Notes under the pieces: model-generated
Databases searched by the model: none
What the model saw: the letters and a program-made list of their open reading frames with translations, nothing else
Told to the model about the DNA's origin: nothing
Made by a program: the position numbers and the translations under genes
Part shown: piece after piece, positions 44,406 through 53,832 of the stretch
How positions within the stretch are numbered: position 1 is the stretch's first letter
Layout: every line of letters starts with the position of its first letter
Assembly: GCA_035299025.1 (NCBI GenBank)
Contig: DATGXK010000001.1
Coordinates: 1-64,000, forward strand
Source: Leadbetterella sp035299025
Lineage (GTDB): Bacteria; Bacteroidota; Bacteroidia; Cytophagales; Spirosomataceae
Reading direction: 5' to 3'
DNA length: 64,000 nucleotides

Positions 44406-45458
44406 TTAATTTATTTCAAACAATTCCCAACCCAATACATCATCATCTTTGTTGATATAAAATTCAACCAAATCAATATCCTTTTTCATTTCATTTTTCA
44501 ACCATTCATGGGCTTTCTTCATCGGAAAAACCCTTGGGCTTGGCGAATGAAAATAATACTTGTCGAAAATGGCTTTTAATTGATTGTCTGAATTTTCGAT
44601 GATGCTTCCGCCTGCTCGGCTTCCCCACCAATCATCTTCGGCCAATACAATATTTCCATTTTTTTCGAGAGATTCATGAAAATATGTGTGATTGATACAA
44701 TAGCCCTTCACCAGTATTTTTTGATTCACTAAGATTGGTTTTCGTTTGGAAATTTCTTTTAATAATTCCTCCAAATGTTTAAAATAATCATTTCTATCCA
44801 TAAAATACATCGCACCAATGATGGTCATGGCTTCTACTCCTGTAAGTAAACATTGATAACGATACTTAGCTAATTGGTTGAGTTTGGTTTTGATATTATT
44901 GCTTAATTCAATGGTATGATTGAATACAGATTTTCGTTGATTTTTTATAAAATCCGTGTTTATCAGCGATGGAACATCCGTGTCATCAGCGTGCCATAAA
45001 TTGCTCAAATATGTATCAAGCAATTTTACTTGCTCAAAGCCATATTCTTCACTCAAAGGATTTTGGGTATGTAGCAAATCGAAAAAATAGATTTCGGGAA
45101 TATTTGGATTGTTGGTAAGGCGTTTTACCTCCATCAAATACAAAAAAAGTTTATGCTCAGCCTCGGAAGTGCGAGGTATTATCAAGGCTTTCAGAAACGC
45201 CCATTTCCCTGTAATAATTTCATGAAAAATTGATTTGGTTCGTTGGTCGAAAACAGGTTCCATGTATTGGTCTGAACCTATAAAGTCTTCACAATCGGCA
45301 TCAACCAAAGTGGGGTAAAAACCAGCTGACTCAATCAATTCTATGGGAACAGTATTAGAGGTATAGCCAATTACTGGAACACTTTTTTTGTGCTTTTCTA
45401 AAGCTGTAAACTGCCGATTTTGATAATTGAATTGTAATATTCGTAATGACTCTGACAT
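44406..45458 (-). CDS. 2-hydroxyacyl-CoA dehydratase family, small subunit, Cys-poor
   Basis: 350 residues of the HgdB/FldC/BcrB-type fold: VPVIGYTSNTVPIELIESAGFYPTLV (about 28-53) is the family's opening motif, LKALIIPRTSEAEHKLFLYL its second. Where relatives have cysteines holding the 4Fe-4S cluster (after GY, and before Asp in the p-tCD motif), this protein has Thr/Ser. It may therefore be a structural subunit or bind no cluster. Relatives remove water from 2-hydroxyacyl-CoA or reduce aromatic CoA esters by an ATP-activated electron. It starts one base after the large-subunit gene ends. No activator ATPase is in the window. Confidence 0.7.
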   Translation of the reverse strand: MSESLRILQFNYQNRQFTALEKHKKSVPVIGYTSNTVPIELIESAGFYPTLVDADCEDFIGSDQYMEPVFDQRTKSIFHEIITGKWAFLKALIIPRTSEAEHKLFLYLMEVKRLTNNPNIPEIYFFDLLHTQNPLSEEYGFEQVKLLDTYLSNLWHADDTDVPSLINTDFIKNQRKSVFNHTIELSNNIKTKLNQLAKYRYQCLLTGVEAMTIIGAMYFMDRNDYFKHLEELLKEISKRKPILVNQKILVKGYCINHTYFHESLEKNGNIVLAEDDWWGSRAGGSIIENSDNQLKAIFDKYYFHSPSPRVFPMKKAHEWLKNEMKKDIDLVEFYINKDDDVLGWELFEIN

Positions 45459-45459
45459 T

Positions 45460-46737
45460 TTATTTTTCTTTTACCCGATTTCTGATAAAATCACCGATTA
45501 AAGCCCTCATTTCCTGCTGATTCCAATTTCTGCCATCTACCATATCGGCCCAAATTTCGATGGTTGGTACACCTACTTTCTCTAAGGCTTGTGTGATGAA
45601 ATAACTACCAGTAACTGATGGACGAGTACCTTTGGGAATCAGCACAATAGCGGCATCAATTCGGTTTTTCTGTGCTTGATGTGCTATCCATTCATTCGCC
45701 CAAGGTGGGTTGTGCAGTTGTTCGTTCATGCTCACAATACGGCTGGCAAGGGTTCGCATAGGGTCGTCGAGACCGTAACGAAGATAACCATCTGGCCCAA
45801 AAGCTAAGTACATTGACCACACAAAAACAGCCCCAAATTCTTCTTCAAATGCTGTGTAAAAACCTGTATCGTGCCAAAGCCCTGCTCCTACCCACATCAA
45901 TCTGATTTTTTCGTTTTCACAGGCTGCCATGTTATTTTCGACCCTATATTTTACTTCGTCTCGAAACTTTCGGGCATGATTTATTGCCCATTCGCTTCCT
46001 CTATGCCACTGGCAAGTCATTACGTTTGAGATTTGCTCTGCCATTCGCACAGGCGATTTTTGAGCAGTCGCAATCAGTTTACAAGCTTCTTCAAAATATT
46101 CTTCTTGGAGGTTTACACCATCCATTAATGTTTTTAATTCACTGATATTAAATGTTTTATCTGTAATTTTCTCTAATTCTTCAATCAAACCGTAGAGTTG
46201 CTTGGTCATGAAATCGAGTCGATGCGGTTGGAATAATTTTTCCCAGTCATTGCGGCTCATTTCCCACCATTTGGGTGGCAAAGCCGTATTGGCGGTGCTA
46301 TCGAGTGGATAAAAAGTTGTACCAAATTTATTTGCCCAAATCTCGAATATTCGTTGGATACAATCACAAGTCAATCGAGCCGACATGATGGCAGGTTTAG
46401 GTAAACCTCCCCACGGAGCGATTTCGGGTTTATTATCGAGCGTACACGCCAACCCCAAACTGCAATAGCTGCAAAGGTTTTCGTGGAAGCCCATTTCTTT
46501 ACGCCTGTCCATGTAGTAACCCGACAGTTTTTTTGCGGAAATAATAGCCGCCCACCATTGATTGCTCACCACGGGCAATCCCATCAATGAGAATAATTCG
46601 AGGGGCATATCGGCCTGCATGATGGCGTAAGGTTTATTTTCTTCAAATACATCTTTCCGAAGCTGTGCAAACCAAGCTTTTTGGTATTCGGCAGCTTCGG
46701 TGGTGCATTTGAGTTGTTTTTCGATAGTTTTTGACAT
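45460..46737 (-). CDS. 2-hydroxyacyl-CoA dehydratase family, large subunit
   Basis: 425 residues. The fold motif DMPLELFSLMGLPVVSNQ (about 44-61), then cysteines in LCSYCSLGLAC (about 87-97) and LTCDCIQRIFEIW (about 121-133), the positions where family members hold an unusual 4Fe-4S cluster. The C-terminal domain has RLMWVGAGLWHDTGF and a Rossmann-like end (ALIGDFIRNR). It pairs with the following gene as the second subunit. The cysteine pattern suggests it still binds a cluster. Five bases after the CapA-like gene; part of the ten-gene operon with a CoA-transferase. Confidence 0.75.
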   Translation of the reverse strand: MSKTIEKQLKCTTEAAEYQKAWFAQLRKDVFEENKPYAIMQADMPLELFSLMGLPVVSNQWWAAIISAKKLSGYYMDRRKEMGFHENLCSYCSLGLACTLDNKPEIAPWGGLPKPAIMSARLTCDCIQRIFEIWANKFGTTFYPLDSTANTALPPKWWEMSRNDWEKLFQPHRLDFMTKQLYGLIEELEKITDKTFNISELKTLMDGVNLQEEYFEEACKLIATAQKSPVRMAEQISNVMTCQWHRGSEWAINHARKFRDEVKYRVENNMAACENEKIRLMWVGAGLWHDTGFYTAFEEEFGAVFVWSMYLAFGPDGYLRYGLDDPMRTLASRIVSMNEQLHNPPWANEWIAHQAQKNRIDAAIVLIPKGTRPSVTGSYFITQALEKVGVPTIEIWADMVDGRNWNQQEMRALIGDFIRNRVKEK

Positions 46738-46741
46738 AAAA

Positions 46742-47866
46742 TTACTGCTGCACGCTTACAATATTCTTTTCTTCATCTACTAAAAATGAAGTCTTAAATC
46801 CTGCTTTTTTAGTGATTTTTTCAATATACTGAATGGTTTCTTTTCCTTGTGTATCGCTTACTTTTAGTGGCTTCGGGCTGCCATTTGCCACAATCCAGCA
46901 AGGTATAAAACCTACTTTTTCGATGCCATTTTTACTGAATTCTATACTGGCAATCATGGTATTTCTCGATTCTGGATGAAACGGATAATTGGGATAATCG
47001 GGTATTCGCTCGAAACCAAAAAGCTTGGTACGTTTTTTTGCCCACTCTAAACGTTCGGGGCTGGCATTTTCTTCTACATTCAGTGCTTTTGTAACGGTAG
47101 CAAAATTTCCTAAACCATGAAAAATGGGTTTTCCTTTATAAAATTCAATACCTTTTAAAATATGTGCATGATGCCCAACTATGGCATCTGCCCCCGCTTC
47201 TATGGCGGCTTTGGCAATTTGTCGCTCGTACATCGCAATTTCAATGGGCGTATGTACCAATCCTTTGTGGAATGCCACCACCACAAAATCTACTTCCTTC
47301 TTTAAATTCTCGATGTCAGATTGCATTTTTTCGAGTAAAACTGGCTCAGCAAAAGTGAAGACTTCGGGTTTTCCACCTGGGTTAGCATTGTTGAGTTCGT
47401 AGTGCGTTATTACTCGGATGTATGCCACACCAGCCTTTTTTTCATTCGCCCAAGACTCACGTGGGCCAACACAATTGTAGCTTAAAAAGCCAATTTTTAA
47501 CCCTTTTTTCTCAAATATGGCAGGTTTTCGTGCTTCATTGAGATTCATTCCTGCCCCAGTAGTTTTAATTCTGAGGCTATGAAGCTTATTGATGGTATCT
47601 TCTACACCTTCTTTTCCTGCATCAAAAAAGTGGTTTCCTGCCAAAGTAACGCCATGAAAGCCAGCGTTTTTGAGTGCTTCCAAATGCTCAGGATTGGCTG
47701 GGGGAGCAGGAATATCAAAATGAGAATCCTTACCCCGATTAGTATGCGGAACTTCGACATGGCCTACTAAAACATCGGCAGTTTTTAGTATTTCTCTTGC
47801 GTCATCAAACAACAAATCGGGGTTTGGTTCATCCAAAATCAAATCGCCTACTAAGAAAATCTTCAT
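46742..47866 (-). CDS. CapA-family phosphoesterase-fold protein
   Basis: 374 residues, no signal peptide. PGA_cap metallophosphatase motifs: IFLVGDLILDEP (Asp7), GHVEVPH near 35, LAGNHFFDAG (about 75) and VGHHAHILKGIEFYKGKPIFHGLGNF (about 225-250), so the two-metal site is intact. CapA/PgsA proteins take part in poly-gamma-glutamate export, but the family is broad and this one lacks an export signal. In a catabolic operon it may hydrolyse a phosphoester. It abuts the MFS gene. Confidence 0.75.
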   Translation of the reverse strand: MKIFLVGDLILDEPNPDLLFDDAREILKTADVLVGHVEVPHTNRGKDSHFDIPAPPANPEHLEALKNAGFHGVTLAGNHFFDAGKEGVEDTINKLHSLRIKTTGAGMNLNEARKPAIFEKKGLKIGFLSYNCVGPRESWANEKKAGVAYIRVITHYELNNANPGGKPEVFTFAEPVLLEKMQSDIENLKKEVDFVVVAFHKGLVHTPIEIAMYERQIAKAAIEAGADAIVGHHAHILKGIEFYKGKPIFHGLGNFATVTKALNVEENASPERLEWAKKRTKLFGFERIPDYPNYPFHPESRNTMIASIEFSKNGIEKVGFIPCWIVANGSPKPLKVSDTQGKETIQYIEKITKKAGFKTSFLVDEEKNIVSVQQ

Positions 47867-49057
47867 TTATGCTTTTACAAATCGTTTCAAAATAAAAATG
47901 CCTACCAAAGCAATGCTTACGATGGTCATAATCATATACCAACCCGCATCAAAGCCTCCAGTTTTATCTCGCAAAACGCCCAATAATTGAGGTCCCAAAT
48001 AGGCAGAAATGCCTGTTAATAAGCTGATTAGACCCATTACATTGCCTGTTTCACGACCTTTTATTACTTCACCAGCAATGCTATAATTTTGATTGGTACA
48101 TGCAAAACTTGATGCTAAGACCAAAATAGCCGCCCAAGTAAAAATAGTTTGGTCTTTACTACTCAAAAAATACAAACTTACGATGCTGATTGCAGTAAGC
48201 GTAATGACCGTCCACCATTTGCTGTATTTATCAGAGCAATATCCTGCAAAAAGATTGACAGGGATTGCCAGCAAATAACCCATACTAATAATCCAAGCGG
48301 TTTGAGTTTTGGTCATGCCAAAAATAGCGTCAGCAGCTGATGGTACAAAATAAGTAACTGTAAGCGACGACATTCCCGCCATAGAAATAACCATGCCTAA
48401 ACCCCAAACAAATGGCACTTTGAAGGCATTGACAGTAGTTGTTTCTGATTTTTCGCCCACTTGGTGCAATGATGCTACCTCGCCTTGTGATTGGCGAGTG
48501 TAAAAGAAATAAATAACAATTAAACTGAGAAAATCGGTAAAAATATATCCTGCAAAGCCATAACGCCAGCCGTAGTTTTCGGCCAAAGCCCCTGCCAATG
48601 GAGCCCCAATAACCGAAGCCAACGACGAAACTGCCCCCACAATGCCCATAACTCGACCTTTGAGGTGCGATGGAGCAGTAAGAGAAACGGCTGTAAGAAT
48701 ACTGATAAAACAAAAACGATAGCCTCCAATCCAGATGGCACGATTGGCCAATGCCGATGTAAAACCAGAAGATTGGCTCAAAAGCAATAAGCCCACTATC
48801 ACGATGGCTGTTCCTACCAAAAGAACTGTTTTTTCGCCCCATTTTTTGATGAAAAGACCCGTAGGCACACTCAGCAAAATGGCAATAATGCCGTACATAC
48901 CTGTAAATAAGCCAATTTGCGAAAAATTGAGGTTAAATTCTTTTTGAATGGAGGGTAAAAGTGGCGAAAAACCAAGATTCGACATTTGCAGACAAAGCAT
49001 GGCAAATAATGCCGCTGCAAAAGGCAAAATCCATTTTTTGTTAGAGCTTGATTCCAT
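47867..49057 (-). CDS. Major facilitator superfamily transporter
   Basis: 396 residues with 12 predicted membrane helices. MFS loop 2-3 motif reads GLFIKKWGEKTVLL near 68-80; GAPLAGALAENYGWRYGF is motif C-like in helix 5 (about 150). It most resembles organic-anion or sugar-acid:proton symporters. Position within the operon suggests it imports the substrate of the esterases and the CoA-transferase. Its stop is adjacent to the CapA-like ATG. Confidence 0.8.
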   Translation of the reverse strand: MESSSNKKWILPFAAALFAMLCLQMSNLGFSPLLPSIQKEFNLNFSQIGLFTGMYGIIAILLSVPTGLFIKKWGEKTVLLVGTAIVIVGLLLLSQSSGFTSALANRAIWIGGYRFCFISILTAVSLTAPSHLKGRVMGIVGAVSSLASVIGAPLAGALAENYGWRYGFAGYIFTDFLSLIVIYFFYTRQSQGEVASLHQVGEKSETTTVNAFKVPFVWGLGMVISMAGMSSLTVTYFVPSAADAIFGMTKTQTAWIISMGYLLAIPVNLFAGYCSDKYSKWWTVITLTAISIVSLYFLSSKDQTIFTWAAILVLASSFACTNQNYSIAGEVIKGRETGNVMGLISLLTGISAYLGPQLLGVLRDKTGGFDAGWYMIMTIVSIALVGIFILKRFVKA

Positions 49058-49085
49058 AATTAAGATTTTTATAATTTTGTGATTA

Positions 49086-49970
49086 CTAGAAATTTTTGGT
49101 CTCTATTCTCCAGCCATCTTTGCCACACCAGTAGCAATTCTGACCTACAAAAAGCTTCTCGTTTTCTTTTTTACCTTTGATTTGCCAGTCGAGCCAGTTG
49201 ATTACTAAAGGAGAAAAAGCTCCACCATGAGGTTTTCTGTACGTTCCTCCATGCCCAACGTTAAGGTTTGACATTACAATTGGTACATGATTTACTCGCT
49301 TGAAATCGTCCATGGCGTTGTTGTAGGCAATATCGGTGCTGTCGCCAATGACATACAAAGTTGGCGTATGAATGTTATTGAGTTTTTCTTTGGTAACGGC
49401 TGGCATTCCCGGCATTCCTGAGCCTGCTCCTCCGTTCAAAACGCCGCTGTTCATCACAATCGTAGTTTTAAAACGCTGGTCACCCGCTACTTCTATGGTC
49501 TGTAAACCGCCACAACTCATGCCAGCCACTGCTACATTTTTTGTGTCGATTTTCTGGTAATAAGGGCTGGTTTTGTCATTGTTTTGAGCGGTTATCCAGT
49601 CTAAAGCCTCCAGAAGCATAGCCGATGAAGTTCTTTTTCTGCGTTCTTCCTCGCTCAGTTTTTCGCCAGTGGCTACAAAAGGCCCAATCGCCAAGATAAT
49701 GTAACCGTGTGAAGCAATTTCATTCAAGAAGTTTTGATGCTCTTCTGATGAATTGGCACAAGCACCATTTCCCCAAACCATTACGGGCAATTTGGGTGAT
49801 TTAGTAAGGTCATTGGGGCGATAAATGCTATGCTGGGGTAAAGTTTTTTCCCCAACGACTATAGCCTTAAAGAGGCCAGTACCCCCATCTTCGATAGTTT
49901 TGGTGCTTTGAGCAATGCCATTTAGGCTAAAAAGAATTGCCGATAAGCAGAGAATGATTAATTTTTTCAT
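49086..49970 (-). CDS. Secreted alpha/beta hydrolase (chlorophyllase/dienelactone-like)
   Basis: 294 residues with a signal peptide (about 1-20, SLNGIAQ). Alpha/beta-hydrolase motifs: LPVMVWGNGACANSSE (oxyanion region), nucleophile elbow GMSCGG near residue 147, TPTLYVIGDSTD near 208 and VGHGGTYRKPHGG near 240 (catalytic His). Two late cysteines (CYWCG) may form a disulfide. Probably cleaves an ester in the periplasm. Member of the operon, 42 bases after the CoA-transferase. Confidence 0.75.
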   Translation of the reverse strand: MKKLIILCLSAILFSLNGIAQSTKTIEDGGTGLFKAIVVGEKTLPQHSIYRPNDLTKSPKLPVMVWGNGACANSSEEHQNFLNEIASHGYIILAIGPFVATGEKLSEEERRKRTSSAMLLEALDWITAQNNDKTSPYYQKIDTKNVAVAGMSCGGLQTIEVAGDQRFKTTIVMNSGVLNGGAGSGMPGMPAVTKEKLNNIHTPTLYVIGDSTDIAYNNAMDDFKRVNHVPIVMSNLNVGHGGTYRKPHGGAFSPLVINWLDWQIKGKKENEKLFVGQNCYWCGKDGWRIETKNF

Positions 49971-50012
49971 TTTGTAATATGGTTTGAATTAAAAATAAAG
50001 GTTGAGTATTGT

Positions 50013-51251
50013 TTAAATGGCTTTTCCCTTTTTTAAATCTTCGATTTCTTGTTCTGAAAAATGTAGGAAATCTTTGTAAATTTGATGGTTATGTTCGCCC
50101 AAAGTCGGGGCATTTTTCTGAAAACCTATGCTTGCATTCGACATTCTGATGGGCAAACCCATGCCCAATACATCATCTGTTTTTCCATATTTTGGATGCT
50201 CCACAGGCAAAGTTTCGCCCCTTTCTACCACCGAAGAGTCTCTGACAGCCTCCTTCGGGCTACGGACTTCTGCGGTCGGAACATTGTTATTGTTAAATAA
50301 TTCCACCAACAAAGCTGTGCTGTATTGGCTCGTAAAATCCTCAATGATTTTGTTCAATTCTTTTTCATGCTTTACTCGGTTATCACGGGTGTTAAATCGC
50401 TCATCATCAGCCATTTCGGGTCTGCCGATTACCTTGAAAAGATTTCGGGCAAAAACTTCGGTGGGGGCTGCTATTGAAATAAAACCGTCTTTGCTTGGAA
50501 ACATACCAAAAGGGGCTAAACGTGGTACGGTAGTACCTGTACGTTGCGACACCCCACAGCGTTCGAGAATATCAAAAGGCTCACAAGCAACCATGCTGGT
50601 GAGTACACCGAGCATTGAAATATCTACATACTGCCCTAAACCTGTGTTGTGACGGTGTTGTAAGGCTGCCAAAATGCCAATGACTCCAAAAAGTGGGGCA
50701 TTCATATCGGCAAAAGGAACGCCTACCCGAATTGGTGGGTCGGTTTCTGCTCCCGAAGTCATCATAACGCCACTCAAAGCCTGAATGATAGAGTCCATAG
50801 CTTTGCGGTCGCCTGTGTTTTCGCTACTTCCAAAGCCAGTGATAGCACAATAAATGATTTTTGGATTGACAGACTTAGCAAAATCATAGCCAAAACCCAG
50901 TTTATCCATAATGCCTTTACTGAAATTTTCTACGATAATATCCGCCTTCGCAATCAATTTTGTAAGAATTTGTTTGGCTTCGGGGTGTTTCAGATTGAGG
51001 GTAATACTTTCTTTATCACGCAGGCGGTTTAAGGCCGAAATTGAGAAATCGTCGTCATTTTCTTTTACCAACGAAACGCCATTTTTACCTAAATAGGGAG
51101 CATTGTTTCGGCAAACATCTCCACCGTCAGGGTTTTCAATTTTTATGACTCTTGCACCCAAACCTGCCAACAAAAATGTAGCATAAGGCCCTGCCAAGGC
51201 AATGGTAAAATCTAAAACGGTTATGCCTTCTAATGGGCGTTTATTGTTCAT
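50013..51251 (-). CDS. Class III (CaiB/BaiF) CoA-transferase
   Basis: 412 residues covering a full family III CoA-transferase: ITVLDFTIALAGPYATFLLAGLGARVIKIENP at the start (split over residues 9-40), LNLKHPEAKQIL, and GLGQYVDISMLGV near 207, whose aspartate is the covalent CoA-carrying residue. It moves CoA between organic acids. In fermenters such as those using FldA it feeds 2-hydroxyacyl-CoA dehydratases, and two subunits of that family lie in the same operon here, so a linked activation-dehydration route is likely. Overlaps the upstream esterase gene by ATGA. Confidence 0.88.
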   Translation of the reverse strand: MNNKRPLEGITVLDFTIALAGPYATFLLAGLGARVIKIENPDGGDVCRNNAPYLGKNGVSLVKENDDDFSISALNRLRDKESITLNLKHPEAKQILTKLIAKADIIVENFSKGIMDKLGFGYDFAKSVNPKIIYCAITGFGSSENTGDRKAMDSIIQALSGVMMTSGAETDPPIRVGVPFADMNAPLFGVIGILAALQHRHNTGLGQYVDISMLGVLTSMVACEPFDILERCGVSQRTGTTVPRLAPFGMFPSKDGFISIAAPTEVFARNLFKVIGRPEMADDERFNTRDNRVKHEKELNKIIEDFTSQYSTALLVELFNNNNVPTAEVRSPKEAVRDSSVVERGETLPVEHPKYGKTDDVLGMGLPIRMSNASIGFQKNAPTLGEHNHQIYKDFLHFSEQEIEDLKKGKAI

Positions 51252-52150
51252 TTAATCTGTAATTGTTTATTGAAAAAATCGAAAACGGCAGGAAAAATCA
51301 AGGAAGTCATTTCTCCATGATTGGCTTCTACTTCTTTATATTGTACGTTAAAATGCTCTTTTTCAAGGTATTTTGCCAATAATCGGCTACTTTCGAGCGA
51401 TGGCGTAGCACCAGTACCTTCACTCATAAAGATAGGTTTCGTCTTTAAATTGGCCCAAGGATAGTTGCTTTCATCAATGAATGGCCCCGACATTGGAGCG
51501 ATGGCTTTCCATTTTTCGGCATATTTTGCTCCCAAATACCATGTTCCACCGCTTCCCATCGAATGCCCTGCCAGAAAGATGTTTTTGGGGTCGGGTTGGT
51601 ACTCTTTCATCACGATTTCCAAAACACTCAGTATTTCTTTTTCGCTCAAAGCCAATAGTTTTTGTCGGGTGGTATCGGTGGCAAAGACGGCTTTTTGTTT
51701 TGCTTGTTCATCGGGTTTTCCAAAAACTGCGGGTAGTCTTAACGGTGTACCATAAGCTCCCAATGGAGAGAAACCAAGTGGTGAAAGGACAATAAAACCA
51801 TATTTCTCGGCCAATAAAAGACTGATTTTATTGCTACGTTCTACCAATGAATTTTCGTTGCCACCACCGCCATGAAGCAGAACAATTAAAGGTGTTTTAC
51901 CTACTTGATAGTTGGTTGGAACATATAATCTATACGGCATTTTTTGACCTGCATCGGCAAAGAAATAGCTGCGTTTGAGATTGCCCTTCGCCCGAAAACT
52001 TGAATCGGTTTTTAATTCTGGAATTTGAATATTCGATAAAGCCTTTAATTCTTCATCCAATTTTTCTTGAAAACCTGGGGTTGATTGTGCGAATAGTTTA
52101 GTGCTGAAAAACACTACAACCAGAAATAAATAGGATAATATTTTTTTCAT
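51248..52150 (-). CDS. Secreted esterase (PHB-depolymerase/feruloyl-esterase-like)
   Basis: 300 residues with a signal peptide (about 1-21, STKLFAQ). LPVLLHGGGGNENSLVERS-like oxyanion loop reads PLIVLLHGGGGNE near 88; the nucleophile elbow is GHSMGSGG near 196; NHGEMTSLIF supplies the histidine near 280. Likely releases an aromatic or hydroxy acid from an ester outside the cytoplasm, which the MFS carrier could then import. Overlaps the CoA-transferase gene. Confidence 0.78.
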   Translation of the reverse strand: MKKILSYLFLVVVFFSTKLFAQSTPGFQEKLDEELKALSNIQIPELKTDSSFRAKGNLKRSYFFADAGQKMPYRLYVPTNYQVGKTPLIVLLHGGGGNENSLVERSNKISLLLAEKYGFIVLSPLGFSPLGAYGTPLRLPAVFGKPDEQAKQKAVFATDTTRQKLLALSEKEILSVLEIVMKEYQPDPKNIFLAGHSMGSGGTWYLGAKYAEKWKAIAPMSGPFIDESNYPWANLKTKPIFMSEGTGATPSLESSRLLAKYLEKEHFNVQYKEVEANHGEMTSLIFPAVFDFFNKQLQIK

Positions 52151-52160
52151 CTTTTTGAAA

Positions 52161-53069
52161 TTATCTTTTTTGAATGCCCTCTGAAATCAACCAATTCAAA
52201 AACAAATCAGACCATTCATCTACTGGTTTGCCTTGTTTTTCGATGCTATAACCTCCTTTTGCTCCACTAAACAAATGTATTTCAGCAGATTTTTGTACTT
52301 TTTTCCATTCCATAAACAAAGCCATGCAGCCAGCCGCCACATTGGGATGGTCGATATTGGAGCAAATAAACAAAGGTGGTGCATTTTCAGGAACGTTCAC
52401 ATCAATCAATGATGGCCCGTAGTTTATGGCCAAAAAATTGGGGCGAGATTCGATTGAAGTATTCAGCACAGTTTGAGCGATAGCCACCCCACCACCTGCT
52501 GAAAAACCAAGAAAACCCACTTTGTTGGGGTCAATATTCCACTCTTTGGCGTGTTTTCTTACTTCCAAAATAGCCTCATTGGCATCGGCCGCAGCTTTAT
52601 ATACAATCTCAGTTCCTTCTGGTTCGGTTGATGGATTGGCATTTGCTTTATTGAATTTTTGAAAATCCTGTATATCTATTCTAAATGCTGCTCCGAAAGG
52701 TTTTGAAGGGTCTTTTGGGGCAGGTATTTGAGCATTTTCCATTAAGCGATATTTCAGGCCAATAGCCGCTATGCCTCTATCGTTGAGCCATTTGGCCATT
52801 TTTATCACATCATTATTCCAACTCAAAACTCGCATGGCTCCACCTGGGCAAAGAATTACGGCTACTCCCGTTGCCTTACTGGCTTCGGGCAAATAAACCG
52901 TAATACTCGGCTCAGTAACTTGACTGATAACATTGATTTCATTGGTGGCTGTATAGGTTATTTTTTCGTTGTTGGCTGGGCTGTGTTCTTTCACTTTCAA
53001 CTTTATAACTTCTTGTGCAAAAGCCATTTCCGCTAACAACAAAATACAAAGTATAATTAACTTTCTCAT
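52161..53069 (-). CDS. Secreted alpha/beta hydrolase (acetyl-esterase-like)
   Basis: 302 residues, signal peptide about 1-18 (EMAFAQ). VAVILCPGGAMRVLSWNND at 69-87 is the oxyanion strand, GFSAGGGVA near 195 the nucleophile elbow, and a late Asp/His would complete the triad, though the usual late His is not obvious (FSGAKGGYSIE stands where GxHG/F normally lies). Resembles xylan acetyl esterases. Ten bases upstream of the next esterase. Confidence 0.75.
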   Translation of the reverse strand: MRKLIILCILLLAEMAFAQEVIKLKVKEHSPANNEKITYTATNEINVISQVTEPSITVYLPEASKATGVAVILCPGGAMRVLSWNNDVIKMAKWLNDRGIAAIGLKYRLMENAQIPAPKDPSKPFGAAFRIDIQDFQKFNKANANPSTEPEGTEIVYKAAADANEAILEVRKHAKEWNIDPNKVGFLGFSAGGGVAIAQTVLNTSIESRPNFLAINYGPSLIDVNVPENAPPLFICSNIDHPNVAAGCMALFMEWKKVQKSAEIHLFSGAKGGYSIEKQGKPVDEWSDLFLNWLISEGIQKR

Positions 53070-53080
53070 TTAAAATCTCT

Positions 53081-53824
53081 TTAAAAAATACGAATTTCCA
53101 CTCTACGTTTGGCAGCATCATTGATGCCATTGGCTGTTTCGGGTTTTGATTTTATTGTCAATTTTATGTTATTTTTGGCAAAACCTAATCCCTCAAAAAT
53201 ATCAAAAATCTTGTTAGCTCTCAGTTCGGCAATTTTCTCTTTCTCAATCAATTTTTGACCATTTGATAGCAATGAAGTGCCTCGAAAGGATTTGATTTCG
53301 ATATTTTTTAAGTTATTCAATTTGGCAATTCTTACGGCTTCACCTACAATTCGAGTTTTATGTAAGGAGAGAAAATCACTATCAAAATCGAATAGAACCA
53401 TAAAATTTCGAGCATCATCGGCAAAAGGTTCGTTTTTAGGGTACGGAATTGGCGGTGGTGGTTCCAATCCATCTTGGGCTGGAAGTAGGGTATTACAACT
53501 CAGGTCTAATTCGGGCATCACCGAAATCGTAACAGGCTCTAAAACAATGCCCCCGCACAATCTACTTCCATCTTTTATTCTACCTTCTACCAACACTTGG
53601 TGTTTGAGTTGGGGTGGATAAAACAAACTTCCGCTTCGTCCCTGCTGACCTAAATAATATGTTTCGCCTTCATATTCTACCAACCAACAAGGAAAGGTTT
53701 TTGAATCTCGGATGATGGGGCAGGTGATGAAAGAAAGCCCCCTAACCCCCAGAGGGGGTATTTTCTTTTGCGAAAAGCACACAAAAGATTGCAACGTTAT
53801 TATTGTAAAAACTATTTTATTCAT
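53081..53824 (-). CDS. Secreted OmpA-like C-terminal domain protein
   Basis: 247 residues from the ATG at 53824; an in-frame longer start lies inside the overlapping repeat and is rejected. A signal peptide ends at about residue 19 (FVCFSQ). Directly after it, KKIPPLGVRGLSF is encoded by a copy of a GC-rich palindromic repeat. A short unique domain (about 35-115, Cys-rich, WLVEYEGETYYLGQ) precedes an OmpA-like domain (about 135-247) ending NDAAKRRVEIRIF, expected to bind peptidoglycan. Lies in the operon after the dihaem cytochrome gene. The repeat-encoded insertion may be neutral or may disturb secretion. Confidence 0.65.
   Translation of the reverse strand: MNKIVFTIITLQSFVCFSQKKIPPLGVRGLSFITCPIIRDSKTFPCWLVEYEGETYYLGQQGRSGSLFYPPQLKHQVLVEGRIKDGSRLCGGIVLEPVTISVMPELDLSCNTLLPAQDGLEPPPPIPYPKNEPFADDARNFMVLFDFDSDFLSLHKTRIVGEAVRIAKLNNLKNIEIKSFRGTSLLSNGQKLIEKEKIAELRANKIFDIFEGLGFAKNNIKLTIKSKPETANGINDAAKRRVEIRIF
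53734..53758 (+). repeat. GC-rich palindromic repeat inside a coding sequence
   Basis: 25-base element (starts AAAGCCCCC, ends AGAGGGGG), a short interspersed sequence common in Cytophagales-type genomes. Lies in frame within the OmpA-like gene and encodes part of PPLGVRGL. Inverted partner at 53833-53857. Confidence 0.8.
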
Positions 53825-53832
53825 AGTAAACT

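Noticed and set aside
48330..48842. 170-codon minus frame inside the MFS gene
   Set aside because: Out-of-frame shadow of the transporter; the transporter frame has clear membrane helices and family motifs.
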